Numbered from the stretch's first letter, positions 23,624 through 33,774 are shown. The stretch: DNA of 42,613 nt from an uncultured Prevotellamassilia sp. (GCA_934255485.1 CAKQOG010000020.1:1-42613); one strand, 5' to 3'. Notes: generated by a model from the sequence alone, not told the origin. Translations and numbers: made by a program.

Positions 23624-25960
23624 ATGAATAAATATTTATTATCATTGTTGTTGGCTGGCATAGCCTTTTCGCCAATGACGGCTCGCAAGCGTAAGGCAAA
23701 TGACAAAGCAATGCCTACGCAGTCTGCAACTAAAACGCAGAATGGCCTGTTTACAGTGTCAAAAACAGGCAACGACTATTTTTTTTCCATACCCGATTCT
23801 TTACTCAATCGAGAGATACTTGTAACTGTACGTTACACATCAACTCCTGCAGGTACGGGCAAATATGGTGGCGAATTAGCTAATCAGCAAACGGTTTACT
23901 TTCAAAAATCAAACGATGGCAAATTGCTGATGCGTTCGCGTTTACTTATCAATGCAGCCGACTCTGTTGATAAAATTAATCGTGCCATTACTATTAGCAA
24001 CGAAGACCCTATCATTGCCGGATTAAAGATTGAAAGTACGGCTGGAAATGCCTCAAAGGTAAAGGTGAATGGTCTTTTCCTCGAAGATAACGAAGCTCTT
24101 AGCATGCCTCGTTATGCCAAGTTAGCTATGGGTTTACAGGCACTGTTGCCAAATTTGTCATATATTGAGAGTATCAAAACATTCCCTCTCAACACCGAGG
24201 TGCGAACCGTTAAAACATGGATGGGAAGCAGTTCAAGCAACTATTCAGCCTATGCAACAGGCAAATCTACGGTAGGACTTAACGTATCGTTCGTACTATT
24301 GCCAAAGGAGCCAATGGCTCGTCGCTTGTTCGACCCACGTGTAGGATATTTCACCGACGAATTTACCTATTTCTCTGATAATCAGCAGCGTATTGAGCCA
24401 AAACGCTTCATCACTCGTTGGCGTTTAGAGCCTAAAGATAGCGCAGATATAGAAAAGATGAAGCGAGGCGAACTTGTAGAGCCTAAAAAGCCCATCATTT
24501 ATTATATCGACCCAGCTACCCCCAAGCAATGGCGTCCTTATCTTATACAAGGTGTAAACGATTGGCAAAAGGCTTTTGAAAAAGCAGGTTTTAAAAATGC
24601 TATCATGGCAAAAGAGTGGCCAGAGAACGACTCAACAATGTCTATGGAAGATGCACGCTATTCGTGTATACGCTACTTGGCTTCTACTATCGAAAATGCC
24701 TACGGACCTAATGTACACGACCCTCGTTCGGGCGAGATCCTCGAAAGCCATATTTGTTGGTATCACAATGTGATGACTCTTGTTCACGATTGGTATATGA
24801 TTCAAGCCGGAACACTTGATGAGGCTGCGCAAAAAATGAAATATGACACCGATTTAATGGGGCAACTCATACGTTTTGTTTCGTCTCACGAGGTGGGCCA
24901 CACGCTGGGTTTGCGTCACAACTTTGGTTCGTCTTCAACCGTACCTGTTGACAGTTTGCGTTCAAGAGCGTTTGTTGTGGCACATGGCCATACACCAAGT
25001 ATCATGGACTATGCACGTTTTAACTATGTAGCACAGCCCGAAGATAGCATTCCTCGCGAGGGCATTTTTCCACGCATTGGCGACTATGATTGTTGGGCAA
25101 TAGAGTGGGGGTACAAGCCTATGTGGAACGCCTATGACGACAAGAGCGACCATTGGGAATTAGAGAAACTCACCTATGAGCGACTCAAAAACAACCGACG
25201 CTTGTGGTTTGGAGATGGAGAGACTAACACCACAAACGACGCACGATGCCAAACCGAGGACTTGGGTGATGATGCTGTTAAAGCAAGCTATTACGGCATA
25301 CTTAATCTTAAACGAGAGTTGCCACTATTGCCCAAATGGACATACGAGAGTGGCGATATTTATGGTACAAACTTGAGCAGTATATACAACCAAGTAGTAG
25401 GCCAGTTTACTCGCTACTGCTTGCATGTTATCAAAAACATAGGTGGTGTATACACTGACTATAAAACGGTTGATCAACCTGGTTCCGTATATACCGACGA
25501 ACCACGAGCTAAGCAAGAATCGGCATTTAAGTTCGTATCAGACAACATCTTGAAGCAACCATTATGGCTAACAGATGTATCGTATATGGATCGCATCACC
25601 CCAAGCAAACAAAACTTTATTAATCGTTGGGGCGTTCGCTTGATGAATTTGCTTGCAAGTTCTTCAACGTTGAACAAACTTACTAGCACATATCCCGTAA
25701 GTGACTACTTGCCAGCATTAGTAAAAAATACTTTTACGGAATTAAACAATGGTTCTAAGCCCTCGTCATACCGTATGGCTATGCAGCGCGCTTTGGTTGA
25801 AAACCTCATCTCTTACTACAATTCAAACAAAACTGCTGCAGCATCGGGTGTGGTGCTTCAACAATTGCGCAAACTTCAGCGCATGTGTCGCGTAGCCGAA
25901 TCTTCGGCACACTACGCATCCTTGTCTGATGCAATTAACCGCGCATTAGTTGTAAAGTAA
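23624..25960 (+). CDS. Exported zinc-dependent metalloprotease (DUF5117/DUF5118/DUF4953 type)
   Basis: The 778-residue protein has a signal peptide (MNKYLLSLLLAGIAFSPMTA), then a basic linker and an N-terminal beta-rich region corresponding to DUF5118/DUF5117. The zinc site is HEVGHTLGLRH: His422, Glu423, His426 and His432 form the extended metzincin motif HExxHxxGxxH, followed by NFGSS. Downstream, SIMDYARFNYV supplies the Met-turn region (SxMDY) expected for metzincins. The C-terminal 350 residues are the large domain typical of this Bacteroidetes family. Substrates are unknown; location is periplasmic or outer surface. It ends the rightward gene run and faces tamB, separated by two strong stem-loops. 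Confidence 0.9.
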   Translation: MNKYLLSLLLAGIAFSPMTARKRKANDKAMPTQSATKTQNGLFTVSKTGNDYFFSIPDSLLNREILVTVRYTSTPAGTGKYGGELANQQTVYFQKSNDGKLLMRSRLLINAADSVDKINRAITISNEDPIIAGLKIESTAGNASKVKVNGLFLEDNEALSMPRYAKLAMGLQALLPNLSYIESIKTFPLNTEVRTVKTWMGSSSSNYSAYATGKSTVGLNVSFVLLPKEPMARRLFDPRVGYFTDEFTYFSDNQQRIEPKRFITRWRLEPKDSADIEKMKRGELVEPKKPIIYYIDPATPKQWRPYLIQGVNDWQKAFEKAGFKNAIMAKEWPENDSTMSMEDARYSCIRYLASTIENAYGPNVHDPRSGEILESHICWYHNVMTLVHDWYMIQAGTLDEAAQKMKYDTDLMGQLIRFVSSHEVGHTLGLRHNFGSSSTVPVDSLRSRAFVVAHGHTPSIMDYARFNYVAQPEDSIPREGIFPRIGDYDCWAIEWGYKPMWNAYDDKSDHWELEKLTYERLKNNRRLWFGDGETNTTNDARCQTEDLGDDAVKASYYGILNLKRELPLLPKWTYESGDIYGTNLSSIYNQVVGQFTRYCLHVIKNIGGVYTDYKTVDQPGSVYTDEPRAKQESAFKFVSDNILKQPLWLTDVSYMDRITPSKQNFINRWGVRLMNLLASSSTLNKLTSTYPVSDYLPALVKNTFTELNNGSKPSSYRMAMQRALVENLISYYNSNKTAAASGVVLQQLRKLQRMCRVAESSAHYASLSDAINRALVVK

Positions 25961-25983
25961 TCTATAAGGTTATAATATTTTAA

Positions 25984-26033
25984 AAAATAGGCTCGTTTTT
26001 ACTTTTAATTAGTTAAAGACGAGCCTATTTTAT
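25984..26033. terminator. Bidirectional terminator after the metalloprotease gene
   Basis: AAAATAGGCTCGT (25984-25996) pairs perfectly with ACGAGCCTATTTT (26019-26031). T-rich sequence is present on both outer sides, so it can stop transcription in either direction. Confidence 0.85.
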
Positions 26034-26149
26034 ATGTTCACAATTTACGTGATAAAAAAGTATTAAGGGGTATATTCTCTTGCATTTAGGTAAAAATGCA
26101 AGACTATTTAGTTCTCAGCATAATAATTTTATGGTAAACAAAAACTGCA

Positions 26150-26216
26150 AATGCTCAAGTAGATAAATAGGTATGAGATAGATTCAGCTCCTCTTTATCT
26201 ACTTGAGCATTTTATA
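26150..26216. terminator. Second terminator-like stem-loop in the same gap
   Basis: AATGCTCAAGTAGATAAA (26150-26167) pairs perfectly over 18 bp with 26194-26211, around a 26-nt loop. T-rich sequence follows on the plus strand and a T-run four bases out on the minus strand. It probably serves tamB readthrough, or it may bound a former small gene. Confidence 0.7.
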
Positions 26217-26312
26217 TTTTAAGCATCATCTAAAGCTAATGCTTTAGGCTTATAGTAGCATAGTTCTGCTGCAATAATATGTGTTTATTGCTAAACCATA
26301 CGTTTGTTATTG

Positions 26313-26400
26313 GCGTATCACGCCCACGATACGCACGTATCATGCCCACGATACGCTCGTATCACGCCCATGATACGCACGTATCACGGCCGTGATACGC
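26313..26400. repeat. Tandem array of four 22-bp palindromic units
   Basis: Units lie at 26313-26334, 26335-26356, 26357-26378 and 26379-26400 with no spacer. Each has the form (A/G/T)CGTATC-N8-GATACGC. The last unit contains the perfect palindrome CGTATCACGGCCGTGATACG; the other three have one or a few central changes (GCCCAC or GCCCAT for GGCCGT). Eight CGTATC/GATACG half-sites occur in 88 bp. Confidence 0.9.
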
Positions 26401-26505
26401 TAACTACTTTCGCATGTTTAGGCAGACAAATGCGCATTTAGGAGCCTAAATATGGCTGTAGTGCTGATTGCAAATAACTGATTATCAATAACAAAATATA
26501 CGCTT

Positions 26506-29500
26506 TTATTTATTTTTCTTTTTGTTTCGATATATAATTCTGAACAAATCTTTTAATCGCGTAAAATCTCGCTGAAGCGATATACCTACGCCTTGGGTTG
26601 TAAGTGACGATTTGGTAAAGTATCTGTCGTTAGTTTCGCTATAGGCTCTCAAGCTAACACTTCCGCGTGGTGTTAGCAAGTAACGAATGTCAAAGTCGCC
26701 CACAAAGTTAGATGTGTAAGTAGAGTTGTCACGATATCCAAAGTTTCCGTTTATTAGCAATCTGTCGTTAAAGAGTCTTCCTTGCAACAAACCGTCTACC
26801 TCCATATCATTCCATCCCTCAGTTCCAGGCATAAAGTTTGTGCCAAACGACCATTTAGATTGGCTACCAAGAGCTGATGAGATAACAGAGTTGAGTTGGC
26901 TCGATAGTGTGGTTGATAGAAATGAGCGCATGGCAGCGGCAGATTGCTGAGAGGTGTTTACCTCGTCAGTTCCTACAGAAGTGGAAGCTGATGCAGTGGT
27001 TAGGAAACGCCCCACACCGAGTAAGCACATCACTTGTTTGCTCATATCCTCGTCGGTCGATATGAGTTGTCGAACCATCTGTTTTTCGTCTTCAGATATA
27101 TTGTGCAAGTCAAGGTCGAAGCTTACTTTAGGTGCTTGTGCCAACCCACCAATATTCAGTATACAGTCTGCTCTAACCGTTTTGTTAGAGAAGCCAGCAC
27201 CATAATTAAGGTCGTTTAGCGATACACCATTAACCGTATACACCGTTTTGAGTGCAAGGAGTGCATCGAGCGGATTACCGCCAAAAGTTATGGTGCTATT
27301 AGGTTGAATAACAAGATTTTTGCGTATAATGTCTTGCAAACTTATTTTATAATCACCATGCGACACGCTGTAAGTACCAAACATCTCAAAGCTACCTTTA
27401 TTATGCCATGTGGCACGTAATGTGCCGTTGCCATAAGCGGTTAGTGCATCGCCAGAGCGGGGGTCGGTTATGATGCGTATTTGAGCCGAAGAATTAACAT
27501 TTAACAAGAAATTAAGCGTAATATCCGTTCCGTATTCATCGTTGTTTTTCTGAAACGCAGGTATATATATGTAGGGTTGCGCAAGCGTATCAGTCATTAA
27601 AGGGTTGAATATCGATTTGGTTTTATTATTCTTGGCATGAAATCGTATCATGCGGTCGTCTTTAGAGAAAGAGGTTTGTGTGCCAAGGTCGTAAACAAAC
27701 GTTGTGGGAGCATCGGTGCGTAGGTTGATGTCGGCTGTAAAGTGTTTGGGACGTCCGTTTAAGTGTACTGTACCCGTACCAGTAGTAGTGCTATAAAATG
27801 GCATATCGTTCTGCTTGAGCTGGTTGTAGCATAGCATTTCATCTGCCGACACGTCAAAGTCGTATCTCAAGTTCTTTAAGTGTGTGTGTTGCAACACACC
27901 GCTGGCTTTACCTTTACCTTTGCGCCCATCCGAGATGTTGAAATCACTAAATACAAACTCACCAGGAGCAAACTTTACGTTACCATTGGTAAGCTTGTAA
28001 TCAACTCCTGTTGATAGCACTTTAGCTCTGCAATTAGCCTTTACTTCGCCTTCAAAATCAAGTTTTTTGAATGGGCCAAATAGTCTAACATATCCAGTTG
28101 CATCACCATCAAAATTACCAAACAAATCATCGATATAACGGCGAAGAAACTGAAGGCGCGTATGGTTTGTTTGTATGTGTAGGTCGAGCCCCTTTTCAGC
28201 CAATGAAACGTATCCAGTGAGTTTTGTGCCGTAATTGAGCGTATTGGGCAGTTTCATATCGGCTTTTAAATTAATACGGTTTTCGCTTTTGTTCCATGAG
28301 CCATGAATGTCGGCATCCCCCATCTGTCCGTTATTAAACGTAAAATCGGGGACATGCAGATTGGCATGCAATTGTGGTTCGTGGTTCCTTTGTGTAAACA
28401 CCACTTGCCCTGATGCTTGGCCACCAAAAGCAACAGCATCAAAGTTTACGAGGTCAAGAATGTAATCTATATCTATATTTCGTAGGTTAGCTACAATCGA
28501 ATCGTTTTGTCCAGGAGCAATCTCACCATCAATTCGTAAGGCTTGGTTGCTATGGCTTAGTTCAACACCAGCAATCGCAATATTGTTGTCGATATGCGAA
28601 ATGTTGCCACTTGCAATATTCCATATAGTGTCGGCAAGTGCCACTTGCGTGGGGCGAATGTGCATCTTAAAGTTTACGCCTTTGTTTGATGTGTAGAATT
28701 GCGTAACACTCTCTAATGATCCATTATAGTTTACTTCGGTAGCCCCATTCCATTTGATTTTTGTGGTTAGCTTTCCTGCATCTGTGCTAAGGTTTGCACT
28801 GATGTTATAGTTTTTGCCCGAAATGTCTTTATTTGTTTTAATGATGCATTGGTAGTTATTGCCACTACCCGATAGGTAGATGCTTGGATTATTAAATTCG
28901 TTACCATCAATGTTTATTTGATTTGTATTAAATAGGGTTACTGAGGTGTGTCCATTTTCGCTAGCATTGATAACACCATTCACACTGAGGTCTCCCAACA
29001 TGCTAACGTTTAACCCCAACATCTTGTTCAAAAAATCAGTGCGCTTTAGCATTGCCTTAATGTGCCAATTATCGTTAGATGAATAGCTGTTGTGTGCTTG
29101 ACTCACAAGTCCAGGTAAGCATCTATTTAAGATGGTAAACGCTGCATTCTTTAGTTTGTTTACAGATAGTTCCCCCACTATGTTGGCATCCATAAAGTCG
29201 CTGTTTATACTAAGGTCTTGGTGCTGAGCGTTTGCTTGAGAAAGGCTTACGTGCAAATCGTTTAGCGAATAATTGCCATGAGACGAATTTTGCATATTAA
29301 AGTCTTTAATGCTAATGCTTCCTAATGGTAGGGCAGAAGAGAGATTGCTAAGATTTACATCTAAGTTACCACTAAAGAGTGCTTGCCCATAAGGTGTAGA
29401 GAGACCTAATGCAGCTGGACAAAAGTTGAAAACATTGCCTCGTAGCTTAATGGCATTGACCTTTTTGTCTTTGTTCAATGCAGATTGGGCGTTAATAGTA

Positions 29501-30993
29501 AACTTTAGGTTGGGGTCAGAGCTATTTATTGTGGCTGATATATGGCCGGCGTTATATTTTATAAGAGCGCTAATTTGTTGATATTTATATTTATTCCACT
29601 CTAATGACTGAAGCTTTGCATCAACCTTTGCAATAGGGTTGTGACTGTTAGCTAAATCAGCTGAAACAAGGGCAGAAAGATTAATGTGAGAGGGTAGTTT
29701 GTCATTGTTCAGCAGCAAGTTAGGCTGAACATCTTTAGCTATGAGTTGAACTTGTAACTGTTTGCGATACCATTTTCCTTTGGCATTGATTGTGCCAATG
29801 TCGCTCTTAAGTTCTGCATCATATAAAGCATCCTTGGCTGTAGAATATAGCACATTGCCCTTGGCATTAATGTTGCCAAGGTGAGTAAGCATCTGTAGTT
29901 GTTGTTCTTTAAGTTTCAAACCATTTGCTAGTTGTTTAGCAAACTCATTCTGTATGTATAGTTGCTGAAACTGTAACTTTATAGCGCTAATAGTCGCTCC
30001 GCTTTTGTAAAGATTTACCTGTGATTTTAGTTTAAACTTATTCTTTATATCGTTAATGCTAAGGTCTTTAAAATCAACTGATTTATCTGATATTTTAACA
30101 TCAGAACTAAGCAATAATGTAAAATCCATATAAGTAGGTATATCAACCAATGCACGGAAATCTGATGTTGAAATGCGCCATTTTCTGAGCTTTGTGTTTA
30201 AGCAGAGTGTAGGCCAAATGTCAGAAAGACCTTTTTGAATATGATAGCTTGCTTCAACTTTCTTTAGTGCCACATGCGAGTGTGGCATATCTAATATGAA
30301 GTTACGAAGAATGGCTTTTTGGCGGTTTGCTTGTACGTCAAAGCGCAACTTGTTAATGCAAAATCCTGACTGCTCATTGAATGATAAAGAGCGAATACGC
30401 AAATGAATGTTTTGAGGAGTAATACGCTTTAAACTAATGTTTGCATTTATGTTCTTCACAGCCAAATGCGAAAAGTCAAGTTTGCCCAATTTGTATGGTT
30501 TGAAGCGTTCGTTGTATGCAATGTTGGTGCGACGCAATATAATGGAGTTGATGCGCAAATCGAGTTCTGATTTCTTTTTCTTCTCTTTGCTGGCAAATGC
30601 ATCTATCACAAATTGGAAGTTTGTGGCACTGTCTTTTTTCTGTTTATAAAGATTAAGGTTTGCATCGAGCAACGATACTGTGCGCAAGGCAAATTGGTCC
30701 TTAAATAGCGACTTTAGTTCAATTTTAGCAGTAATGGTTTGCGCTTTAAGCATAGTTTGCTTTTGTCGGTCTTTGATGCATACATCTTTTAACATCAAAC
30801 GGTTAAACAAGCCTATTTCGATGTTACCAATAGATACCTCAGACCCTATTTTGTTGCTTAATTCTTTAGCAACAAAATGCGTTAGAGCTTGCTCTGTTGG
30901 ACCATAGTTGAGCAAGCCTAAAAGCATTGTATAGCCGATTAGTATCGTGGCTATAATGATGCGAAACGTATTTTTAATATGTATGTACTTCAA
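26506..30993 (-). CDS. tamB: TamB-like translocation/assembly module protein (DUF490)
   Basis: The 1495-residue protein has one N-terminal membrane segment (about 11-30, IIIATILIGYTMLLGLLNYG) followed by a very long periplasmic region of repeating beta strands typical of AsmA/TamB proteins. The C-terminal 350 residues form the TamB (DUF490) domain, including LFGTYSVSHGDYKISLQD-like strands, the DEDMSKQVMCLLGVGRF segment and a barrel-like end GVGISLQRDFTRLKDLF. In proteobacteria TamB partners the Omp85 protein TamA, and the family forms a hydrophobic groove thought to carry lipids to the outer membrane. Bacteroidetes often lack TamA, and none is seen here. The gene lies 69 bp after an ABC exporter gene on the same strand, a suggestive but unproven lipid-transport pairing. 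The length is usual for the phylum. Confidence 0.9.
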   Translation of the reverse strand: MKYIHIKNTFRIIIATILIGYTMLLGLLNYGPTEQALTHFVAKELSNKIGSEVSIGNIEIGLFNRLMLKDVCIKDRQKQTMLKAQTITAKIELKSLFKDQFALRTVSLLDANLNLYKQKKDSATNFQFVIDAFASKEKKKKSELDLRINSIILRRTNIAYNERFKPYKLGKLDFSHLAVKNINANISLKRITPQNIHLRIRSLSFNEQSGFCINKLRFDVQANRQKAILRNFILDMPHSHVALKKVEASYHIQKGLSDIWPTLCLNTKLRKWRISTSDFRALVDIPTYMDFTLLLSSDVKISDKSVDFKDLSINDIKNKFKLKSQVNLYKSGATISAIKLQFQQLYIQNEFAKQLANGLKLKEQQLQMLTHLGNINAKGNVLYSTAKDALYDAELKSDIGTINAKGKWYRKQLQVQLIAKDVQPNLLLNNDKLPSHINLSALVSADLANSHNPIAKVDAKLQSLEWNKYKYQQISALIKYNAGHISATINSSDPNLKFTINAQSALNKDKKVNAIKLRGNVFNFCPAALGLSTPYGQALFSGNLDVNLSNLSSALPLGSISIKDFNMQNSSHGNYSLNDLHVSLSQANAQHQDLSINSDFMDANIVGELSVNKLKNAAFTILNRCLPGLVSQAHNSYSSNDNWHIKAMLKRTDFLNKMLGLNVSMLGDLSVNGVINASENGHTSVTLFNTNQINIDGNEFNNPSIYLSGSGNNYQCIIKTNKDISGKNYNISANLSTDAGKLTTKIKWNGATEVNYNGSLESVTQFYTSNKGVNFKMHIRPTQVALADTIWNIASGNISHIDNNIAIAGVELSHSNQALRIDGEIAPGQNDSIVANLRNIDIDYILDLVNFDAVAFGGQASGQVVFTQRNHEPQLHANLHVPDFTFNNGQMGDADIHGSWNKSENRINLKADMKLPNTLNYGTKLTGYVSLAEKGLDLHIQTNHTRLQFLRRYIDDLFGNFDGDATGYVRLFGPFKKLDFEGEVKANCRAKVLSTGVDYKLTNGNVKFAPGEFVFSDFNISDGRKGKGKASGVLQHTHLKNLRYDFDVSADEMLCYNQLKQNDMPFYSTTTGTGTVHLNGRPKHFTADINLRTDAPTTFVYDLGTQTSFSKDDRMIRFHAKNNKTKSIFNPLMTDTLAQPYIYIPAFQKNNDEYGTDITLNFLLNVNSSAQIRIITDPRSGDALTAYGNGTLRATWHNKGSFEMFGTYSVSHGDYKISLQDIIRKNLVIQPNSTITFGGNPLDALLALKTVYTVNGVSLNDLNYGAGFSNKTVRADCILNIGGLAQAPKVSFDLDLHNISEDEKQMVRQLISTDEDMSKQVMCLLGVGRFLTTASASTSVGTDEVNTSQQSAAAMRSFLSTTLSSQLNSVISSALGSQSKWSFGTNFMPGTEGWNDMEVDGLLQGRLFNDRLLINGNFGYRDNSTYTSNFVGDFDIRYLLTPRGSVSLRAYSETNDRYFTKSSLTTQGVGISLQRDFTRLKDLFRIIYRNKKKNK

Positions 30994-31062
30994 ATTAAAA
31001 GTATGTCTTTGTTGGAGTTTTTATGTAAATAAGTATGTTTGTGGCGTGAGCACTATCACTTT

Positions 31063-32700
31063 TTAAAGCGAAAGTGTTTGCGTAGCATATTTTAGCACTA
31101 AGGGGCGATGCGTAATGAATATTAGCGTTCGGTTGGGGTAGTGTTCTATGATGCGTTTTAACACAATTTCTTCGGTTTGGGGGTCTAATGATGATGTAGC
31201 CTCGTCAAAGATGAAAATGCTACCATTCGATAACAATGCGCGCGCTATGGCTATGCGTTGCGCTTGTCCTTCAGACAAACCATTGCCTGCTTCGCCACAT
31301 TTAGTATCTAACCCATCAGCTTTTTTAAACACAAATTCGGCTGCGGCAAGATGCAGTGCTTGCTTAAGCTCGTCAGCAGTTGCTTGGGGATTGCCTTGCA
31401 AAAGGTTACTCCTTATAGTACCAGAAAACAAGGTGTTTCCTTGTGGAACATAGGCAAAATTGTTTCTTAAATGAGGTTGCATTTCGTATGTTTTGCCAGT
31501 GCCATCGGTAAGTATAATACTACCTTCCTTTGGCTTAACTAAGGCCAGTAATAAACGTATGAGTGTGGTTTTACCTGCGCCTGTTTCGCCCACTACAGCT
31601 GTAACACTGCCTGCAGGGAATGTGTAGTCAAAATGGTCGAAAATTTGTCGGGATTTATTGGTATATTGAAAACTGATACTATTGAGTTTTATGCCAATAG
31701 GAGCTTTGATATACAGAGATTTATCTTTATCTTCTTGAGGTATTCTTTCAATATCTATCAGTCGCTCAGCAGCAGTGAATGAAGTAATGAAAACAGGCAC
31801 GAATTTAGCCAAATTGCTGACTGGACCTTGAATTTGTCCAACCAATTGAATGAATGCTAACATCGCTCCATAGGTAATGGTGCCTTTTGATAGATTGATA
31901 GCACCCCATACAAAAGTTACGAAATATCCCGTGGCAAAACCCAGGTTGAGCAAGCTCGACGATATGGTTGAATAGCGTGTGCGTTGTAATATCAGTCCGT
32001 GCAACTGTTGCTGTTGTATTTGCAAACTATGAATAAAGTGCTCAACCCGTTGTAGAGTTTTTACCACAAGTACATGTTGGAGCGTTTCTTGCAGAATGGC
32101 TTGTATCTTACTATCCTTTTCGCGTGCTTCGTGAGCCAAATTGTGCATTTTCTTTATGTATAACTTGCTGCTAAGTACAAAAAACGGCACGACACATACA
32201 ATGATGAGTGCCAATGAATTGTCCATAAAGAAAAGAAAGAAAAATGCACCTACAAATTGTGTGAGGGTGGTTATAAACGATGGAATAGTCTCTGTTGTGA
32301 AATTTACTACATCTGTTACATCGCGCTCTAAACGATTGGTAAGATTTCCGGTGTGAAACTTTTTTAACGCTGTCCAATCACTCCGCAAAAGTCTTGCAAA
32401 GATGTGCTGCTGCATGCTGTTTTGGGCCTTTACACCTAAAACGGCCCTTATCCAACGTGAAGACAAACTTAATACAATGCGTAAAAGCATCACAATTGCT
32501 ATCAAGGCGAATGCTTGATAGAGTGTGATGCTGGTGGAATGATGAGTTGCTACATCTACCGCTAATTTTGTTGTCCAAACAAAGGCAAGGTCGATAAAAA
32601 CAAGCAACACACCAACGATAGTATTAAGCGAAATTTGCACTCTATGACCTTTTTGTAGTATGTGCAAATATCGTATGGTGTTAAGTATAGGGCGGTTCAT
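31063..32700 (-). CDS. ABC exporter half-transporter (fused membrane and ATPase domains)
   Basis: The 545-residue protein has a six-helix type I exporter membrane domain (about 15-300) and a C-terminal nucleotide-binding domain: Walker A GETGAGKTT (371-379), Q-loop YVPQGNTLFSG, signature LSEGQ (475-479; a variant of LSGGQ) and Walker B IFIFDEATSSLD, ending with the H-loop IFITHRP. It should act as a dimer, exporting lipids, peptides or drugs from the inner membrane; the substrate is unknown. It is about 30 residues shorter than typical MsbA-like exporters. It sits between nadK (76 bp upstream) and tamB (69 bp downstream) on the same strand. Confidence 0.92.
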   Translation of the reverse strand: MNRPILNTIRYLHILQKGHRVQISLNTIVGVLLVFIDLAFVWTTKLAVDVATHHSTSITLYQAFALIAIVMLLRIVLSLSSRWIRAVLGVKAQNSMQQHIFARLLRSDWTALKKFHTGNLTNRLERDVTDVVNFTTETIPSFITTLTQFVGAFFFLFFMDNSLALIIVCVVPFFVLSSKLYIKKMHNLAHEAREKDSKIQAILQETLQHVLVVKTLQRVEHFIHSLQIQQQQLHGLILQRTRYSTISSSLLNLGFATGYFVTFVWGAINLSKGTITYGAMLAFIQLVGQIQGPVSNLAKFVPVFITSFTAAERLIDIERIPQEDKDKSLYIKAPIGIKLNSISFQYTNKSRQIFDHFDYTFPAGSVTAVVGETGAGKTTLIRLLLALVKPKEGSIILTDGTGKTYEMQPHLRNNFAYVPQGNTLFSGTIRSNLLQGNPQATADELKQALHLAAAEFVFKKADGLDTKCGEAGNGLSEGQAQRIAIARALLSNGSIFIFDEATSSLDPQTEEIVLKRIIEHYPNRTLIFITHRPLVLKYATQTLSL

Positions 32701-32776
32701 GCGTAGGGTTATATTGTGCTAAGTTTTCAATTCTATATAGAGTTCTTGTGGCATTATTTTCAAAACTCAATAGGGG

Positions 32777-33670
32777 CTAATTTCGTTGGTCGGCACCCCA
32801 CATGAGCTTATCTCGTAGAGTTTCAAAAAAGTGCTTGTGAGCTATCTTAATTACTTTAATAGTATGTGGGGCACATTGCACAGTTATCGTTGTAGAGTGG
32901 GGTAGGCTTTCGCTTTGTCCATCGCATGCAAGCAAAAAATTCTTTGTTCGGCTATGCACTTTTAGCTCTATCGTAACATCATCGCGCACAACAACCGGGC
33001 GCACTGATAGGCTATGTGGGGCTATGGGAGAGATGCAAAACGTTCCAGACTGTGGCACCAATATCGGGCCGCCAACGCTTAGCGAATAGCCCGTTGAACC
33101 TGTTGGCGTAGATACAATCAGTCCGTCTGCAAGATAGTTGGTGAGGTAATGGCCGTTTACGTATGTAGCAATCTCTATCAATGATGAGTTGTCGTGCTTA
33201 AGAACGGCTACCTCGTTGAGAGCATACGGGTAGAACGACGATAACGTGCCATTTTTCATCACTGCCAATGCTTTTCGCTTCTCTATGATATAGTCTCCTT
33301 GGCACAGGGCCTCAAGCGATGAACCGATGGCATCTGGCGAAACATCTGCAAGAAAGCCTAAACGTCCTGTATTGATACCTAAAATGGGTATGCCGCTACA
33401 TCCAACGATGGCCGCCGTGCCTAAAAATGTTCCATCTCCGCCTATAGAAATGGCTATATCAGCGTTGCAATGTTGGGTGTGATAATTGAATATATCAACA
33501 TCTTCTAACCGCAGTTTGAGTTCCTCTTGTATGAAGGTGGCAAATTCTTCTTCTATGCAAACTTTTACGCCCAACTCTTTTAGCTTGCTTAGTATAGCCA
33601 TAACATATTGGTTCTTTTTTGTTTGATAGCTATTTCCAAAAAGAGCAAAACGTAGGTGCGAATATTTCAT
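32777..33670 (-). CDS. nadK: NAD kinase
   Basis: The 297-residue protein phosphorylates NAD to NADP in the cytosol. It contains GGDGT (77-81), the LGINTGRLGFLADV stretch after it, the NE of LNEVAV (152-153) and STPTGSTGY (187-195), the conserved ATP/NAD-binding elements of the family. Length is normal. ATG 33670 opens MKYSHLRFALFGN, a typical start with the first Rossmann-like strand. It is divergent from pdxJ, with 218 bp between the two starts, and may lead a unit with the ABC exporter and tamB, although gaps of 69-76 bp leave room for internal promoters. Confidence 0.96.
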   Translation of the reverse strand: MKYSHLRFALFGNSYQTKKNQYVMAILSKLKELGVKVCIEEEFATFIQEELKLRLEDVDIFNYHTQHCNADIAISIGGDGTFLGTAAIVGCSGIPILGINTGRLGFLADVSPDAIGSSLEALCQGDYIIEKRKALAVMKNGTLSSFYPYALNEVAVLKHDNSSLIEIATYVNGHYLTNYLADGLIVSTPTGSTGYSLSVGGPILVPQSGTFCISPIAPHSLSVRPVVVRDDVTIELKVHSRTKNFLLACDGQSESLPHSTTITVQCAPHTIKVIKIAHKHFFETLRDKLMWGADQRN

Positions 33671-33740
33671 TTAATGATAAAATAACTTAAAAAATAGGGG
33701 TGCAGCATCAAAATATGATACTATTGAATGCATGTATGCA

Positions 33741-33759
33741 TAATTTTGTTGTACCTTTG
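33741..33759 (+). promoter_or_regulatory. Candidate -7 boxes of pdxJ
   Basis: TAATTTTG (33741-33748) and TACCTTTG (33752-33759) both match TAnnTTTG. The second is the classic Bacteroidetes form. A TTG at 33724 is the nearest upstream element (spacer 25 nt from the second box). The leader would be about 120 nt. Confidence 0.5.
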
Positions 33760-33774
33760 TGTAAAGATAGGTTG

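Larger units (their letters stand above)
25961..26505. other. Convergent intergenic region (545 bp), no gene
   Basis: It lies between the ends of the metalloprotease (+) and tamB (-). It contains two terminator-like stem-loops (25984-26033, 26150-26216), a four-unit tandem palindrome array (26313-26400) and the motif GATTATCAATAAC (26480-26492). No coding frame is credible. Confidence 0.8.

Noticed and set aside
26313..26400. CRISPR-like reading of the tandem repeats
   Set aside because: The units abut with no spacers, each is palindromic, and no cas gene is near.
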